This document shows, piece by piece, positions 1 to 8,745 of a DNA stretch of 64,000 bases. This DNA is from CAVSRC01 sp963830205 (GTDB lineage Bacteria; Pseudomonadota; Alphaproteobacteria; Rhizobiales; Kaistiaceae), in the NCBI GenBank assembly GCA_963830205.1, contig CAWHLP010000002.1:108430-172429 (forward strand). The letters are read 5' to 3'. Position 1 is the first letter of the stretch, and each line of letters starts with the position of its first letter. Both the position numbers and the translations under genes were made by a program. Below the pieces are notes generated by a model. It ran no database searches and had not been told where the DNA came from. It was given only the letters and a program-made list of their open reading frames with translations.

Positions 1-2
1 AC

Positions 3-758
3 AACTCCTCGGCCTGGCGCTACGACGCCGACGTGCCGCTGATCGTGCCGGAGGTGAACGCCGACGCGATCGTGGGCTTCGCCAAGAAGAACATCATCGC
101 CAATCCGAACTGCTCGACGGCGCAGCTGGTCGTGGCGCTGAAGCCGCTGCACGACCGGGCGAAGATCAAGCGGGTGGTGGTGTCGACCTATCAGTCGGTC
201 TCCGGCGCCGGCAAGGAAGCGATGGACGAGCTGTTCACCCAGACCCGCGCCATCTTCGTCAACGATCCGGTCGAGGCGAAGAAGTTTCCCAAGCGCATCG
301 CCTTCAACGTCATCCCGCATATCGACGTCTTCCTCGACGACGGCTTCACCAAGGAAGAATGGAAGATGGTGGCCGAGACCAAGAAGATCCTCGACCCGAA
401 GATCAAGCTGGTGGCGACCTGCGTGCGCGTGCCGGTGTTCATCAGCCATTCCGAGGCGGTCAATATCGAATTCGAGAGCGAGATCACGGCCGACGAGGCG
501 CGCGAGATCCTGCGCGAGGCGCCGGGCTGCCTGGTGGTCGACAAGCGCGAGCCGGGCGGCTACGTGACGCCGCACGAGGCGGCCGGCGAGGACGCCACCT
601 ATATCAGCCGCATCCGCGAGGACCCGACGGTCGAATACGGCCTGGTGATGTGGGTGGTCTCCGACAACCTGCGCAAGGGCGCGGCGCTCAACGCCGTGCA
701 GATCGCCGAGGTGCTGGTCAACCGCAAGCTCATCCAGCCGAAGCGCCAGGCCGCCTGA
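3..758 (+). CDS. asd: Aspartate-semialdehyde dehydrogenase, 3' part
   Basis: NADPH-dependent reduction of aspartyl phosphate to aspartate semialdehyde, the branch point to lysine, threonine, methionine and diaminopimelate; cytosolic. The gene runs in from the left edge: the frame is open from base 3 and reads NSSAWRYD before the first internal ATG at 33, so the N-terminal NADP-binding half is missing. The nucleophilic cysteine lies in NPNCSTAQ (codon at 111-113), followed by the dimerisation domain with HSEAVNIEFE. It ends at a TGA at 756-758. In many relatives asd follows leuB, and leuC and leuD are also in this window. Identification is secure; only the 5' end is unknown. Confidence 0.95.
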   Translation, partial: NSSAWRYDADVPLIVPEVNADAIVGFAKKNIIANPNCSTAQLVVALKPLHDRAKIKRVVVSTYQSVSGAGKEAMDELFTQTRAIFVNDPVEAKKFPKRIAFNVIPHIDVFLDDGFTKEEWKMVAETKKILDPKIKLVATCVRVPVFISHSEAVNIEFESEITADEAREILREAPGCLVVDKREPGGYVTPHEAAGEDATYISRIREDPTVEYGLVMWVVSDNLRKGAALNAVQIAEVLVNRKLIQPKRQAA

Positions 759-800
759 ACTGAACCGGCATTCAATTCGTCCTGGGCGGCTGTGAGATCG

Positions 801-1010
801 CTACCTCCCCCCTTGGTGCCCTACCAAGGGGCAGGGCGATCGCATATGGCACGGAGGGTGAGGGGTCGCCCACCCGGATAGCTCGGCTCCCCCTCACCCG
901 GATCGACCCGCTGACGCGGCCCGATCCGACCTCTCCCCGCCGGGGAGAGGTGGTGCGTCGTGCCATATGCGACTGCCCTCCCCCGCAACGGGGGAGGGTT
1001 TGGTATCGCT
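801..1010. repeat. Palindromic GC-rich repeat element between asd and the META-domain gene
   Basis: The 362 bases between asd and the next gene hold no credible ORF. They consist of nested inverted repeats. The outer arms share GTGCCATATGCGA-type sequence (around 838-852 and 959-972, inverted), and inner hairpins include CCTCTCCCC / GGGGAGAGG near 929-950 and CCCTCCCCC / GGGGGAGGG near 975-997. It belongs to the same broad class as the elements at 2092, 20422, 23718, 27231, 35594 and 47338, but is a longer variant. The hairpins could also act as a transcription terminator for asd. Confidence 0.7.
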
Positions 1011-1120
1011 CCTGAAATATCGAAGAAATGGCCCAGAAGCGGCGGCCCGCGTGTCGCCGCAATCTTCGCGTTGTTCTCAGGGCCGGAGGGTCCCCGGGGG
1101 CAACCGGAGACTTCAGGCAC

Positions 1121-1561
1121 ATGGGTTCCCGTTCCCCGCTTCGCAGCCTGTCGAAGGCGATCGCGCTCGTGGTCGTCGCCACGGGCGTCAGCGCCGTTTC
1201 GGCGAGCGCCGCCGACGCAAGCCTCGCCGGCACCCATTGGCGGCTGGTCTCGATCGGCGCAACGGCGGCCGATGCCAGCCGGCGCGAGCCGTTCATCGAG
1301 CTCGACGACCACGGACGGCTGATCGGCGGAACCGGCTGCAACAGCTTCGGCGGCGGCTATGTGATCGATGGCGACTATCTGACCTTCGGCCAGGTCGCCA
1401 CCACGCGCATGTTCTGCGAGGCAGTGTGGGAACAGGAGCGGGCGATCCTCGACGCGCTGCCCAAGGTGGCGCGCTGGCAGGTCAAGGACGACCGGCTGGA
1501 ACTCATCGGTGGAACCGGCGTCGTGCTCGCCGTCTTCCAGGCGGAGCCGGAAGCGAACTGA
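1121..1561 (+). CDS. META-domain (HslJ-like) exported protein
   Basis: Protein of 146 residues. The ATG at 1121 is preferred over upstream in-frame starts because GGAGA lies 10 bases before it and it begins a clean signal peptide: basic start, hydrophobic stretch at about residues 12-27, then an SASA-AD type cleavage site. The mature part carries the META-domain hallmarks: LAGTHWRL at the start, GGTGCNSFGGGY in the middle, and a second cysteine in TTRMFCEAVWEQE. HslJ-type META proteins are small envelope proteins of uncertain biochemical role. It is a single gene, convergent with the SRPBCC gene. Confidence 0.8.
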   Translation: MGSRSPLRSLSKAIALVVVATGVSAVSASAADASLAGTHWRLVSIGATAADASRREPFIELDDHGRLIGGTGCNSFGGGYVIDGDYLTFGQVATTRMFCEAVWEQERAILDALPKVARWQVKDDRLELIGGTGVVLAVFQAEPEAN

Positions 1562-1570
1562 TTTGCCAGC

Positions 1571-2057
1571 TCAAGCGGCCGGCTCGGACGCCAGCACGTC
1601 GTCGAGCCTGGCATAGCTCTGGCCCATGCCGCCGGTCATGCCGGTGGCGAGCGCCGCATCGCGGAGCGCGCGCGAGGGATAGCTGATCGTCAGCGTCATG
1701 GTGGTGCGGCCATTCTCTTCGGCGAACACGGTCGTGGTCAGCGCCTCGGGCATGTCGGCATCCTCGAAGGTCTCGGTGCAGACGATGCGGGTCGGCGCCG
1801 CGATCTCGCGATAGATGCCGCCGAGGGCGAACTCCCTGCCGTTCTCGTCGTTGCGCCATAGGTAGCGGAAGCGGCCGCCGACCCGGAGGTCGATCTCGCA
1901 GAGCGGCATCGACCAGCCGGGCGGCCCGAGCAGCCAGCGCTTCACCAGAGCCGGCCTGGTGTGGCAATCGAAGACGAGGCGCGGCAGGCGCTTCGAAGAT
2001 GCGGGTGCAGACCACGTCGAAATCGTTCGGCGTGGTGACGTGCAGGTCGTGGGGCAT
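1571..2057 (-). CDS. SRPBCC / AHSA1-like protein (interrupted by a +1 frameshift)
   Basis: START-like hydrophobic-ligand fold of the Aha1-C type. The ATG at 2057 reads MPHDLHVTTPNDFDVV then RIFEAP. The frame is lost within 1981-1990, and the adjacent frame continues PRLVFDCHTRPALVKRWL, GPPGWSMPLCEIDLRVGG and FRYLWRNDENG to the stop at 1571. One extra base in the CCTGCCGCGCC stretch (minus strand) explains it, and sequence on both sides is conserved, so error is likelier than decay. It is the last gene of a divergent-looking ArsR - VOC - SRPBCC cassette, an arrangement common in alphaproteobacteria. The ligand is unknown. Confidence 0.8.
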
Positions 2058-2091
2058 CGGGCGGTTCCTCTCTGACGCGCGTGATGACCGG

Positions 2092-2208
2092 CTCCTCCCT
2101 CCCCTGAAAGGGGAGGGTCGGACCGAAGGTCCGGGGAGGGGTCGAGCAATCTGACCCCCACCCGGTTGGCTTCGCCAACCGACCTCCCCCTTTCAGGGGG
2201 AGGAGAAG
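2092..2208. repeat. Palindromic element, copy between SRPBCC and VOC genes
   Basis: About 115 bp with four hairpins in order: CCCTCCCCT/AGGGGAGGG (2096-2116), GGTCGGACC-type arm with AAGGTCC, GGTTGGC/GCCAACC (2164-2181), and CCTCCCCC/GGGGGAGG (2183-2203). Roughly the first 48 bases are identical to the copy inside rlmN at about 47,344, so the two copies are closely related. It lies between two minus-strand genes of one cassette. Confidence 0.85.
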
Positions 2209-2234
2209 AAGGGCCCAGGCTGTCGCGCTCTTCC

Positions 2235-2717
2235 TCAGCCGGCGAAGGCGCGCTCGAGCGCGGCGATATCGATCTTGCCCATGGCGAGCATGGCATTCAT
2301 GGCACGGCCGGCCGCGGCACGATCCTCGTCCTGGAGCAGGGCGCCGAGCCTGTCGGGCACGATCTGCCAGGAGATGCCGTATCTGTCCTTGAGCCAGCCG
2401 CACCGGCCGGGCGCGCCGCCCTCGCCGAGGCGCGCCCAGAAATGATCGACCTCAGCCTGAGTGGCGCAGTGGACCATGAAGGAGACCGCCTCGCTGAAGG
2501 TGAAGTGCGGCCCGCCGTTCAGCGCCATGAAGGCTTGCCCGCGCAGGCGGAAGTTGACCACCATGGCCGAGCCGGGCGGCCGGCCGTGGATCTCCTTGCC
2601 CGCCTCGCCGTAGCGGCTGACCGAGGTGACAGCCGCATCCTCGAAGATCGAGACGTAGAAGTTCGCCGCCTCTTCGGCCTGGCTGTCGAACCACAGGAAT
2701 GGCGTGATTCCGGTCAT
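2235..2717 (-). CDS. VOC family (PhnB-like glyoxalase-fold) protein
   Basis: Protein of 160 residues with the PhnB/YdcB layout: ITPFLWFDSQAEEAANFYVSIF at the N-terminus (two pieces of the beta-alpha-beta unit), GQAFMALNGGPHFTFSEAVSF in the centre, and DRYGISWQIVP near the C-terminus. This subfamily is often labelled 3-demethylubiquinone-9 3-methyltransferase-like, but it has no methyltransferase motif and its reaction is not established. It sits between the ArsR regulator and the SRPBCC gene on the same strand, so co-regulation by the ArsR protein is likely. Confidence 0.88.
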   Translation of the reverse strand: MTGITPFLWFDSQAEEAANFYVSIFEDAAVTSVSRYGEAGKEIHGRPPGSAMVVNFRLRGQAFMALNGGPHFTFSEAVSFMVHCATQAEVDHFWARLGEGGAPGRCGWLKDRYGISWQIVPDRLGALLQDEDRAAAGRAMNAMLAMGKIDIAALERAFAG

Positions 2718-2734
2718 CTGGCGGGTCCCTCCAA

Positions 2735-3073
2735 TCAGCGGCTGCCGGCTTTCAACAGGTCGACCAGGGTATCGAGGCGCCGGTAATTGCCCTCAAGGCG
2801 TTTCTGAAACGGCTCGAGCCAGCCGGTCGCCTCGGCAAAGCGCGCGACCTCGAGCCGGCAGGGGCGCTTCTGCGCGTCGCGGCCGCGCGAGATCAGCCCG
2901 GCGCGCTCCAGCACCTTGAGGTGCTTGGAGATCGCCGGCTGGCTCATGGCAAAGGGCTTCGCCAGCTGCATGACGGTGGCTTCGCCCTGCATCAGACGGG
3001 CGAGGATCGCCCGCCGGGTGGAGTCGGCCAAGGCATTGAAAGTATTGTCGAGTTCGGCTGGCGTCATGACCAT
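2735..3073 (-). CDS. ArsR-family winged-helix regulator
   Basis: Compact ArsR/SmtB-type protein of about 112 residues: ALADSTRRAILARL (helix 1), then the recognition segment FAMSQPAISKHLKVLERAGLI, and a C-terminal dimerisation helix. It lacks the classical metal-binding CxC motif, as is usual for the ArsR proteins paired with AHSA1/VOC genes. Starts are possible at 3079 (TTG), 3073 or 3067 (ATG). No Shine-Dalgarno is visible, and the start overlaps one arm of the inverted repeat at 3072-3103, so the message may be leaderless. It probably autoregulates and controls the two genes downstream. Confidence 0.88.
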   Translation of the reverse strand: MVMTPAELDNTFNALADSTRRAILARLMQGEATVMQLAKPFAMSQPAISKHLKVLERAGLISRGRDAQKRPCRLEVARFAEATGWLEPFQKRLEGNYRRLDTLVDLLKAGSR

Positions 3074-3103
3074 AACCAATCGGTTGTATAACGTATTGGT
3101 TAT
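3072..3103. promoter_or_regulatory. Candidate ArsR operator (inverted repeat)
   Basis: ATAACCAAT (3072-3080) and ATTGGTTAT (3095-3103) form a perfect 9-bp inverted repeat with a 14-bp spacer, in a locally AT-rich patch at the 5' end of the arsR-like gene. Position and symmetry fit an autoregulatory operator. That is inference; no binding data. Confidence 0.6.
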
Positions 3104-3420
3104 GATTATTGGGCGCTTCTGTCAAGCGGCCGAAAAGAATGCCGCCGCCGGGGGGCGACCGGCGGCGGCGGGCTTGCGACTGCAAGGGGTTGCGGGGAGG
3201 GAGGACGTAACCCTGTCCGTCGTGGGCGACGAAGCAGCAGTCGCAGCCTTTTCAAGAAACTCTGTTGTTCTCCTCCTTCACCTCCGGGCGGCTCGCGCCG
3301 TCCTTGTGACTGTGAGATAGAGCCTGCCGTCGCCGGCCGTTGTTAGCGATCTCACAAGGCCGCCGGGCGCCGGCTCGGCCCGTTTTTCACGATGACGCGG
3401 CGGCCGGCTTGGGGAACGGC
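3104..3420. other. Intergenic stretch without a supported gene
   Basis: Between the ArsR gene (minus) and the glycosyltransferase (plus). The long open frames here lack a ribosome binding site and have no recognisable motif. I see no RNA gene or repeat; it presumably holds the divergent promoters. Confidence 0.5.
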
Positions 3421-4435
3421 GTGAACCGCGCTATGGCTCTAGCCGCCATGGTCGCCGAACGCCCCGAGATCACGCTGGTCATCCCCGTCCTCAACGAGGC
3501 GGCTGGCCTCGACGCGCTGGTGGCGGCGCTCGCCAAGAGCCTCGATGGGCAGGACTTCGCCTGGTCGGTGCTCTTCGTCGACGACGGCTCGAGCGACGGC
3601 ACGCTTGCCCGCATTCGCGCGCAGAACGCCGCCGACCCGCGCTTCACCGCCATCTCCTTCAGCCGCAACTTCGGCAAGGAGATCGCCATCGCCGCCGGCC
3701 TCGCCCACGCCAAAGGCGATGCGGTGGTGGTCATGGACGCCGACCTGCAGCATCCGCCGAAGATGGTGCCGGCCTTCGTGGCGGAATGGCGCAAGGGCGC
3801 CAAGATCGTCTTCGGCCAGCGCCAGAGCCGCGAATTCGGACAGCTGGCCGCGGCGGCTCTATTCACGCTTGTTCCATTTCATCTTCCGCCACATCGCCCA
3901 GACGCGGCTGCCGCTGGGCGTGGTCGATTTCCTGCTCATGGACCGACAGGCGGTCGATGTCATCAACCGGCTCGGCGAACGCACGCGCTTCTCCAAGGGC
4001 CTCTATGCCTGGATCGGCTTCCCCTCGGTGGTGGTGCCCTTCGAATCGCAGGACCGCTACGTCGGCAAGTCGCGCTGGAACTTCGTCAAGCTGGTGAGCT
4101 TCGCGCTCGACGGCTTCGTCTCCTTCTCCAGCCTGCCGCTCAAGATCTGGTCCTATGTCGGCGCGCTGATTTCGCTGGCGGCGATCGCCTACGGCCTCTA
4201 TTTCGCCGTGCGCAGCCTGATCCACGGGCCCGATGTGCCGGGCTTCCCCTCGCTGATCGTGTCGATCATGTTCTTCGCCGGCGTGCAGCTCGTCTCGCTC
4301 GGGGTCATCGGCGAGTACCTGGCGCGCATCTATGACGAGGTGAAGGCGCGGCCGCTCTACGTGGTCGCCGAGGAGATCGGCACCGGCGGCGACAAGGCCG
4401 CGGCGGGGGCCGCCCCGGCCAAGGGGCGGCCATGA
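3421..4435 (+). CDS. Family 2 glycosyltransferase, DPM1/GtrB/ArnC-like (interrupted by a +1 frameshift)
   Basis: Transfers a sugar from a nucleotide donor to a polyprenyl phosphate at the inner membrane. The first part shows ITLVIPVLNEAAGL, FVDDGSSDGT and DADLQHPP (the DxD-type metal site). The frame breaks at about 3849-3857 (an extra G gives GCGGCGG), and the next frame resumes RRLYSRLFHFIFR, then GVVDFLLMDRQAV, ERTRFSKGLYAWIG and two C-terminal membrane segments around LKIWSYVGALISLAAIAYG. Start: GTG at 3421 has GGGGAA just upstream; ATGs at 3433 and 3448 are alternatives. The stop overlaps the ATG of the ChbG gene (ATGA), so the three genes to 5713 form one operon. Confidence 0.85.
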
Positions 4436-5292
4436 CGGCCGCTGCGCCGATCCTCTGCGCTGACGATTTCGCCATGACCCGGGGGATCTCGGAGGGCATC
4501 CTCGAACTCGCCGAAGCCGGGCGACTGTCGGCGACCAGCGCCATGGTCGCCATGCCGCACTGGCCGGCGGTTGCCGCGCCGGCGGTGGCGCTGCGCGACC
4601 GCTTTGCGCTCGGCCTCCACCTCAACCTGACCTTCGGCGCGCCGTTGGGGGCGATGCCGAAGCTGGCGCCCGCCGGCGTCCTGCCGCCGCCCGAAAAGGT
4701 GGTCAGCCGGGCGGTCGGCCGGGCGATCGACGTCGAGGAGGTGGTGGGCGAGATCGAGCGCCAGATCGACCGCTTCGAGACGGTTGCCGGCGTGCCGCCC
4801 GACTTCATCGACGGCCATCACCACGTCCACGCCTTGCCCGTCATCCGTGGGGCGCTGGTCACGGTGCTGAAGCGCCGCTTTCCGGCCGGAGGCCCGCTCA
4901 TCCGCGATCCCGCCGACGCTGTCTCCGCGATCCTCAGGCGCCGGGTTGCGGCCGGCAAGGCGCTGACGGCGGCGATGCTCGCCTTCGGCTTCCGCCAGGC
5001 GGTCGCGGCGGCGGGATTTGCCACCAATCGCGGCTTTTCCGGCTATTCGACCTTCGGCGCGCTGCCCTATGCCAAGGAATTCGAGGTTTTCCTGGTCGCG
5101 CCGGGCGCCCGGCCGATGATCATGTGCCATCCGGGCCTTGCCGGCGACGAACCGGGGGTGGCCGACGAGATCGCCGCCCGGCGGCCGGAGGAGCACGCCT
5201 ACCTGTCGGGGCGCGCCGGCCTGCCAGAGCTGATCTGGCACGTCACGGCCCGCGACGCGGCCGGCTTTCCCTGGGGCGCGGCGGCCGGCTGA
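4432..5292 (+). CDS. ChbG/HpnK (YdjC) family carbohydrate deacetylase
   Basis: Metal-dependent deacetylase of N-acetylated sugars, 286 residues. Visible motifs: ADDF with D11-D12 near the N-terminus, GLHLN with H63, DGHHHVH at 127-133 (metal histidines) and a C-terminal MCHPG. The family includes ChbG (chitin disaccharide), HpnK (hopanoid-linked) and NaxD (undecaprenyl-phosphate GalNAc in Francisella). Its overlap with a polyprenyl-phosphate glycosyltransferase and its neighbour GtrA favour a lipid-linked amino-sugar substrate over a free oligosaccharide. The precise substrate is inference. Confidence 0.85.
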   Translation: MTAAAPILCADDFAMTRGISEGILELAEAGRLSATSAMVAMPHWPAVAAPAVALRDRFALGLHLNLTFGAPLGAMPKLAPAGVLPPPEKVVSRAVGRAIDVEEVVGEIERQIDRFETVAGVPPDFIDGHHHVHALPVIRGALVTVLKRRFPAGGPLIRDPADAVSAILRRRVAAGKALTAAMLAFGFRQAVAAAGFATNRGFSGYSTFGALPYAKEFEVFLVAPGARPMIMCHPGLAGDEPGVADEIAARRPEEHAYLSGRAGLPELIWHVTARDAAGFPWGAAAG

Positions 5293-5293
5293 G

Positions 5294-5713
5294 ATGGCAA
5301 GCGATCGCCGGCCGCTCGACTACCGCTCGTTGCGCCACTGGGGCGGGTTCCTGTTTTCGGGCGGCAGCGCCTTCCTGGTCGACGCCGGGATCAACCTCGC
5401 CCTGATCCATTTCGCCGGGCTCAACCCATTCATTAGCCGGCTTATTTCCATCGGCTGCGCCATGGTGTGGGCCTGGCAGATGCACCGGCGGGTGACGTTC
5501 GCGGTGACGGCGCCGGCGAGCCTCGGCGAGTTCGCCCGCTTCGCGGTGGTGGCGGGCAGCGCCAATGCGCTCAACTACGCCATCTATGCGGCGATCCTGC
5601 TCGCCTGGCCGGCGGTGCCGCCGCTGGCGGCGCAGGTCGTCAGCACCGCCATCGCCATGGCGGCGTCCTATCTCGGCTTCCGCTTCGGCGTGTTCCGCCG
5701 CGAGGATAGTTAG
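5294..5713 (+). CDS. GtrA-family membrane protein (lipid-linked sugar flippase)
   Basis: Protein of 139 residues with four predicted membrane helices, starting GGFLFSGGSAFLVDAGINLA and ending YLGFRFGVFRRE, the typical GtrA pattern. GtrA proteins are thought to flip sugar-polyprenyl-phosphate across the inner membrane, which matches the glycosyltransferase and deacetylase just upstream. The ATG follows the ChbG stop by one base. Its 3' end overlaps the convergent pdxY stop by a few bases. Confidence 0.87.
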   Translation: MASDRRPLDYRSLRHWGGFLFSGGSAFLVDAGINLALIHFAGLNPFISRLISIGCAMVWAWQMHRRVTFAVTAPASLGEFARFAVVAGSANALNYAIYAAILLAWPAVPPLAAQVVSTAIAMAASYLGFRFGVFRREDS

Positions 5714-6552
5714 CCGTCTACGATTTTCGTGATGCTGACGAACGCGGCCGGCGCCAGGATGGCGTCCTGGGCCGCTGCCAGGGGCAGTTCGTCGAGGCCG
5801 TCGCGCTGCGCCGTCTCGACCATGGTCAGCACGGTGCCGGCGGCACGGGCAGCGGCCTCGCCGGGCGCAGCGCCGGCGAGGCGGTGGCCGAGATAAAGCG
5901 CGGCGAAGAGGTCGCCGGTGCCGTGGACGGCATTGTCCGCAAGCCAGCGATGGGTGAGGCGGAAGCTGCCCGCCGGCGCGGCGACGAGCGTGTCCAGGGT
6001 GCGGCTCGCCGGGTCGGCCGCCGCCGAGGTGACGACCACCTCGGGCGGCCCCAGGCGGCGGGCGGCGGCGGCGCCATGGTCGCCGGCGCCGGTCAGCCAG
6101 CCAACCTCGAAGCAGTTGGGGGTGGCGATGTCGGCAAACGGCAGCAGGCGGTCGCGGATGGCCACCGCCACCGCTTCCGGCTGGAAGCGGCCGCCGGTGT
6201 CGCCGATGATCGGGTCGCACAGGTGGAGCGCCTGCGGGTTGGCCGCCTTCAGGCGAGTGACAAGGCGGGCGGCCGGCGCCACCTGGTCGGCATGGCCGAA
6301 ATAGCCGGTGAGCACGGCGCCGACCGTCGCCAGCCAGGGCGCCCCGGCGATGTCGGCGAGGAGCGCGGCGAAGGTTGCGGTGTCCGGCACCAGGCGGCTG
6401 GCGCGGCCGTGGCCGGGGTGCCAGGGGAGCACCACGGTGGGCACGAAGATCACCGGGAAACCCAGGCGTTCCAGGGCAAAGACGCTGGCGCGGCCGCCGA
6501 CGCTGCCGCGGGCGACCAGGCTGCTGATGACGATGACGGACGGTCTCAACAC
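5710..6552 (-). CDS. pdxY: Pyridoxal kinase PdxY
   Basis: Phosphorylates pyridoxal in the vitamin B6 salvage pathway; cytosolic ribokinase-like fold. At 280 residues it is normal for PdxY. Visible: VIVISSLVARGSVGGRA (N-terminal substrate lid), CDPIIGD in the centre, TPNCFEVGWLTG, and the C-terminal anion hole with catalytic aspartate in HGTGDLFAAL. It starts at an ATG at 6552 and is monocistronic, facing away from the lyase gene at 6662. Confidence 0.9.
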   Translation of the reverse strand: MLRPSVIVISSLVARGSVGGRASVFALERLGFPVIFVPTVVLPWHPGHGRASRLVPDTATFAALLADIAGAPWLATVGAVLTGYFGHADQVAPAARLVTRLKAANPQALHLCDPIIGDTGGRFQPEAVAVAIRDRLLPFADIATPNCFEVGWLTGAGDHGAAAARRLGPPEVVVTSAAADPASRTLDTLVAAPAGSFRLTHRWLADNAVHGTGDLFAALYLGHRLAGAAPGEAAARAAGTVLTMVETAQRDGLDELPLAAAQDAILAPAAFVSITKIVDG

Positions 6553-6661
6553 GGTTCGGCGGCTCGCTCCGAGGGATCCCTGTCATTTAGCCGAGATATT
6601 GGCAGTGGAGCAAAGGCGACGGGCGGACTAATGTCCGGGCAGAGGCTGGAAGGGAAACGGG

Positions 6662-7564
6662 ATGCCGGCAGAACTGCGTCCGCGGCGCAGCGCGCTGTTC
6701 ATTCCCGGAGCGAACGAACGGGCGCTCGCAAAGGGCAAGAGCATCGCTGCCGACGTGCTGATCCTCGACCTCGAGGATTCGGTGGCGCCGGACCGCAAGG
6801 ACAGGGCACGTGATGCCGTCGTCGCGCTGGTCAGCGAACTGACCACCGGGCGGCGCGAGATCGTGGTGCGCATCAACGGTCTCGACACGCCGTGGATCGC
6901 GCGCGACATCGCCGCCCTGGCGCAAGCGCGCCCGGACGCCATTCTGGTGCCCAAGCTGTCGCGCACCGACGACATCCGCCGGGCGCGAGCGGCGCTGGCT
7001 GCCGCCCACGCGCCCAAGTCGGTCAACCTGTGGGCGATGATCGAGACGCCGGCGGCGGTGCTCAACGCCAGCGCCATGGCGGCGATCGCCGCCATGCCGG
7101 CGCCGGCGGTGACCTGCTACGTGGTCGGCACCAACGACCTGGCAGCCGAGCTCGGCGCCAGAATCCGGCCGGGCCGGGCCGCGCTCGTGCCCCACCTCGC
7201 CCAGGTGGTCGTGGCGGCGCGGGCGCACGGGCTGGCCGTGCTCGACGGCACCTTCAACGACCTCAACGACGAACGCGGGCTGGCCGGGGAATGCGTGCAG
7301 GGACGCGATCTCGGCATGGACGGCAAGACCGTCATCCATCCGAGCCAGGTGGCGGTCGCCAACGCCGCCTTCGGGCCGGCGCCGGAGGAAATCGCCTGGG
7401 CGCTCAAGGTGATCGAGGCCTTCGCCGCGCCGGACAACGCCGCCAAGGGCGTGATCACGGTCGACGGGCGGATGGTGGAGCGCCTGCACGAACGCATGGC
7501 GCGGCGCACGCTGGCGCTTGCCGATGCGATCGGGGCAATGGGAACGGAAACCGAAAACGCCTAG
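6662..7564 (+). CDS. HpcH/HpaI (CitE-like) CoA-ester lyase
   Basis: TIM-barrel lyase of 300 residues. Hallmarks: RSALFIPGANERALAKG at the N-terminus, LDLEDSVAPDRKD (metal-binding acidic residues), IVVRINGLDT (catalytic arginine), MIETPAAVLN and DGKTVIHPSQV. This is the citrate lyase beta / malyl-CoA lyase superfamily. Without citrate lyase alpha and gamma genes nearby, a stand-alone CoA-ester lyase acting on malyl-CoA or a related ester is likeliest. The ATG at 6662 follows a GGAAACGGG ribosome binding site. It appears monocistronic. Confidence 0.87.
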   Translation: MPAELRPRRSALFIPGANERALAKGKSIAADVLILDLEDSVAPDRKDRARDAVVALVSELTTGRREIVVRINGLDTPWIARDIAALAQARPDAILVPKLSRTDDIRRARAALAAAHAPKSVNLWAMIETPAAVLNASAMAAIAAMPAPAVTCYVVGTNDLAAELGARIRPGRAALVPHLAQVVVAARAHGLAVLDGTFNDLNDERGLAGECVQGRDLGMDGKTVIHPSQVAVANAAFGPAPEEIAWALKVIEAFAAPDNAAKGVITVDGRMVERLHERMARRTLALADAIGAMGTETENA

Positions 7565-7589
7565 CTCCGCTCGCCAAGGCGCGGGCCGG

Positions 7590-8108
7590 CTACTGGCATT
7601 CCTTGGTGACGGCGTCGAGCGCGGCGGTGACACCCGACAGCGAATAGGAGTCGGTGACGCCGGTGCCGCGGCCGGAGGTGCTGGTCACCGTCAGCTTCGT
7701 GCCCTTCTTCATGGCTTCGATCAGCGTCGGTTCCTGGTCGGGCACCGCCCACGCCGTCTCGCCGGCGGCATCGTTGAAGAACATCTTGAAATCGGTGCCG
7801 TCGACATTGGCGGTCACGTCGCTGCCCGCCTTGAACGGGAAGCCGATGATCGTGCTTGCCTCGTTGTTGATGCTCTTCGACGGGATCGTGGTGATCATGA
7901 AGAAGGTGTCGCCGCGGTTGGAGACCGTCCGCGTGTATTTGGAGGCGGTCGGCTGCGAGGCCGCGAAGCAGGTCTTGCTGTCGCCGTCGGCGGAGACATA
8001 AGCGTTCCAGGCCTTGAACGCGCCGATGGAGGTCGGCGCCGCCTGCGCCGCGGCGTAGCTTGTCGACGCAGCCAGCACGCCGATCAGGAGCAGAATGCGT
8101 GAGTTCAT
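7590..8108 (-). CDS. Invasion-associated locus B (IalB) family periplasmic protein
   Basis: Protein of 172 residues with a signal peptide (MNSRILLLIGVLAAST then AAAQA-AP cleavage). The mature domain has the IalB pattern: FKAWNAYVS, a cysteine in KTCFAASQPTAS, TTIPSK near the middle, and a second cysteine close to the C-terminus (TKECQ). IalB proteins are common in Hyphomicrobiales envelopes, including free-living species, so the name does not imply virulence. GAGAGG precedes the ATG at 8108. Confidence 0.82.
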   Translation of the reverse strand: MNSRILLLIGVLAASTSYAAAQAAPTSIGAFKAWNAYVSADGDSKTCFAASQPTASKYTRTVSNRGDTFFMITTIPSKSINNEASTIIGFPFKAGSDVTANVDGTDFKMFFNDAAGETAWAVPDQEPTLIEAMKKGTKLTVTSTSGRGTGVTDSYSLSGVTAALDAVTKECQ

Positions 8109-8314
8109 CGTCCTCTCACGGGGACGCCGGGCGGGCCGCCCTCGTCACCGGTTTCCTCGTTTCGATAAACATTTCATTAAACTTCGCCCACGGGAGTTAC
8201 TATTTCGTGAAGCCTCAGGCAATCGGCAAACCGGCTTTTCCCTGCGGAAATGCCAAGCCCCAGCTAGACCGGCAAAATCGGACGACAATGTGATCCGGCG
8301 CTGTGAGGCGGCGG

Positions 8315-8680
8315 TCACGGCCGCTTTTCGTCGAGCGCCGCCTTGGCGGCGGCGCGATGGGCCGGGGTGATGTGGGCGCCGACGGTGGCGATGGCCGCGA
8401 TCAGCACGGTGACGTCGTCGGTGAAGCCGAGGCCGGCGATGAAATCGGGGATCACGTCGAAAGGCATGACGAAATAAGCGAGCGCCGCCAGCAGGATAGC
8501 GCGCACGCGGGTCGGCGTCGCGGGGTCGAAGGCGCAGTAATAGGCGGCAACCAGATCCTCGGCGAAGGGGATGTAGCGAGCGGCCTTGCGGAAGGTCGCC
8601 CAGAACGTGGCGCGCACGCGCTTCTCGCGCTTGGCGTCGTCCTCGGGCCCCAGAATCTCGCCGTAGAGCACCTTGGTCAT
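8315..8680 (-). CDS. YkvA-family (DUF1232) membrane protein
   Basis: Protein of 121 residues. The DUF1232 core is clear: FWATFRKAARYIPF, a hydrophobic segment AILLAALAYFVMPFDVIPDFI and GFTDDVTVLIAAIATVG. DUF1232 proteins are small membrane-associated proteins of unknown function. It is a minus-strand gene between IalB and thpR with no obvious operon partner. Confidence 0.85.
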   Translation of the reverse strand: MTKVLYGEILGPEDDAKREKRVRATFWATFRKAARYIPFAEDLVAAYYCAFDPATPTRVRAILLAALAYFVMPFDVIPDFIAGLGFTDDVTVLIAAIATVGAHITPAHRAAAKAALDEKRP

Positions 8681-8745
8681 CGCGTCCTCTCAACCTGAGA
8701 CCGGAAAAAGATGGGGCCGCGGGCCGACGGGTGCAAGCGCCGGGC

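Noticed and set aside
2235..2717. Annotation of the VOC protein as a ubiquinone methyltransferase
   Set aside because: No SAM-binding motif; the old name for this PhnB-like subfamily is misleading.
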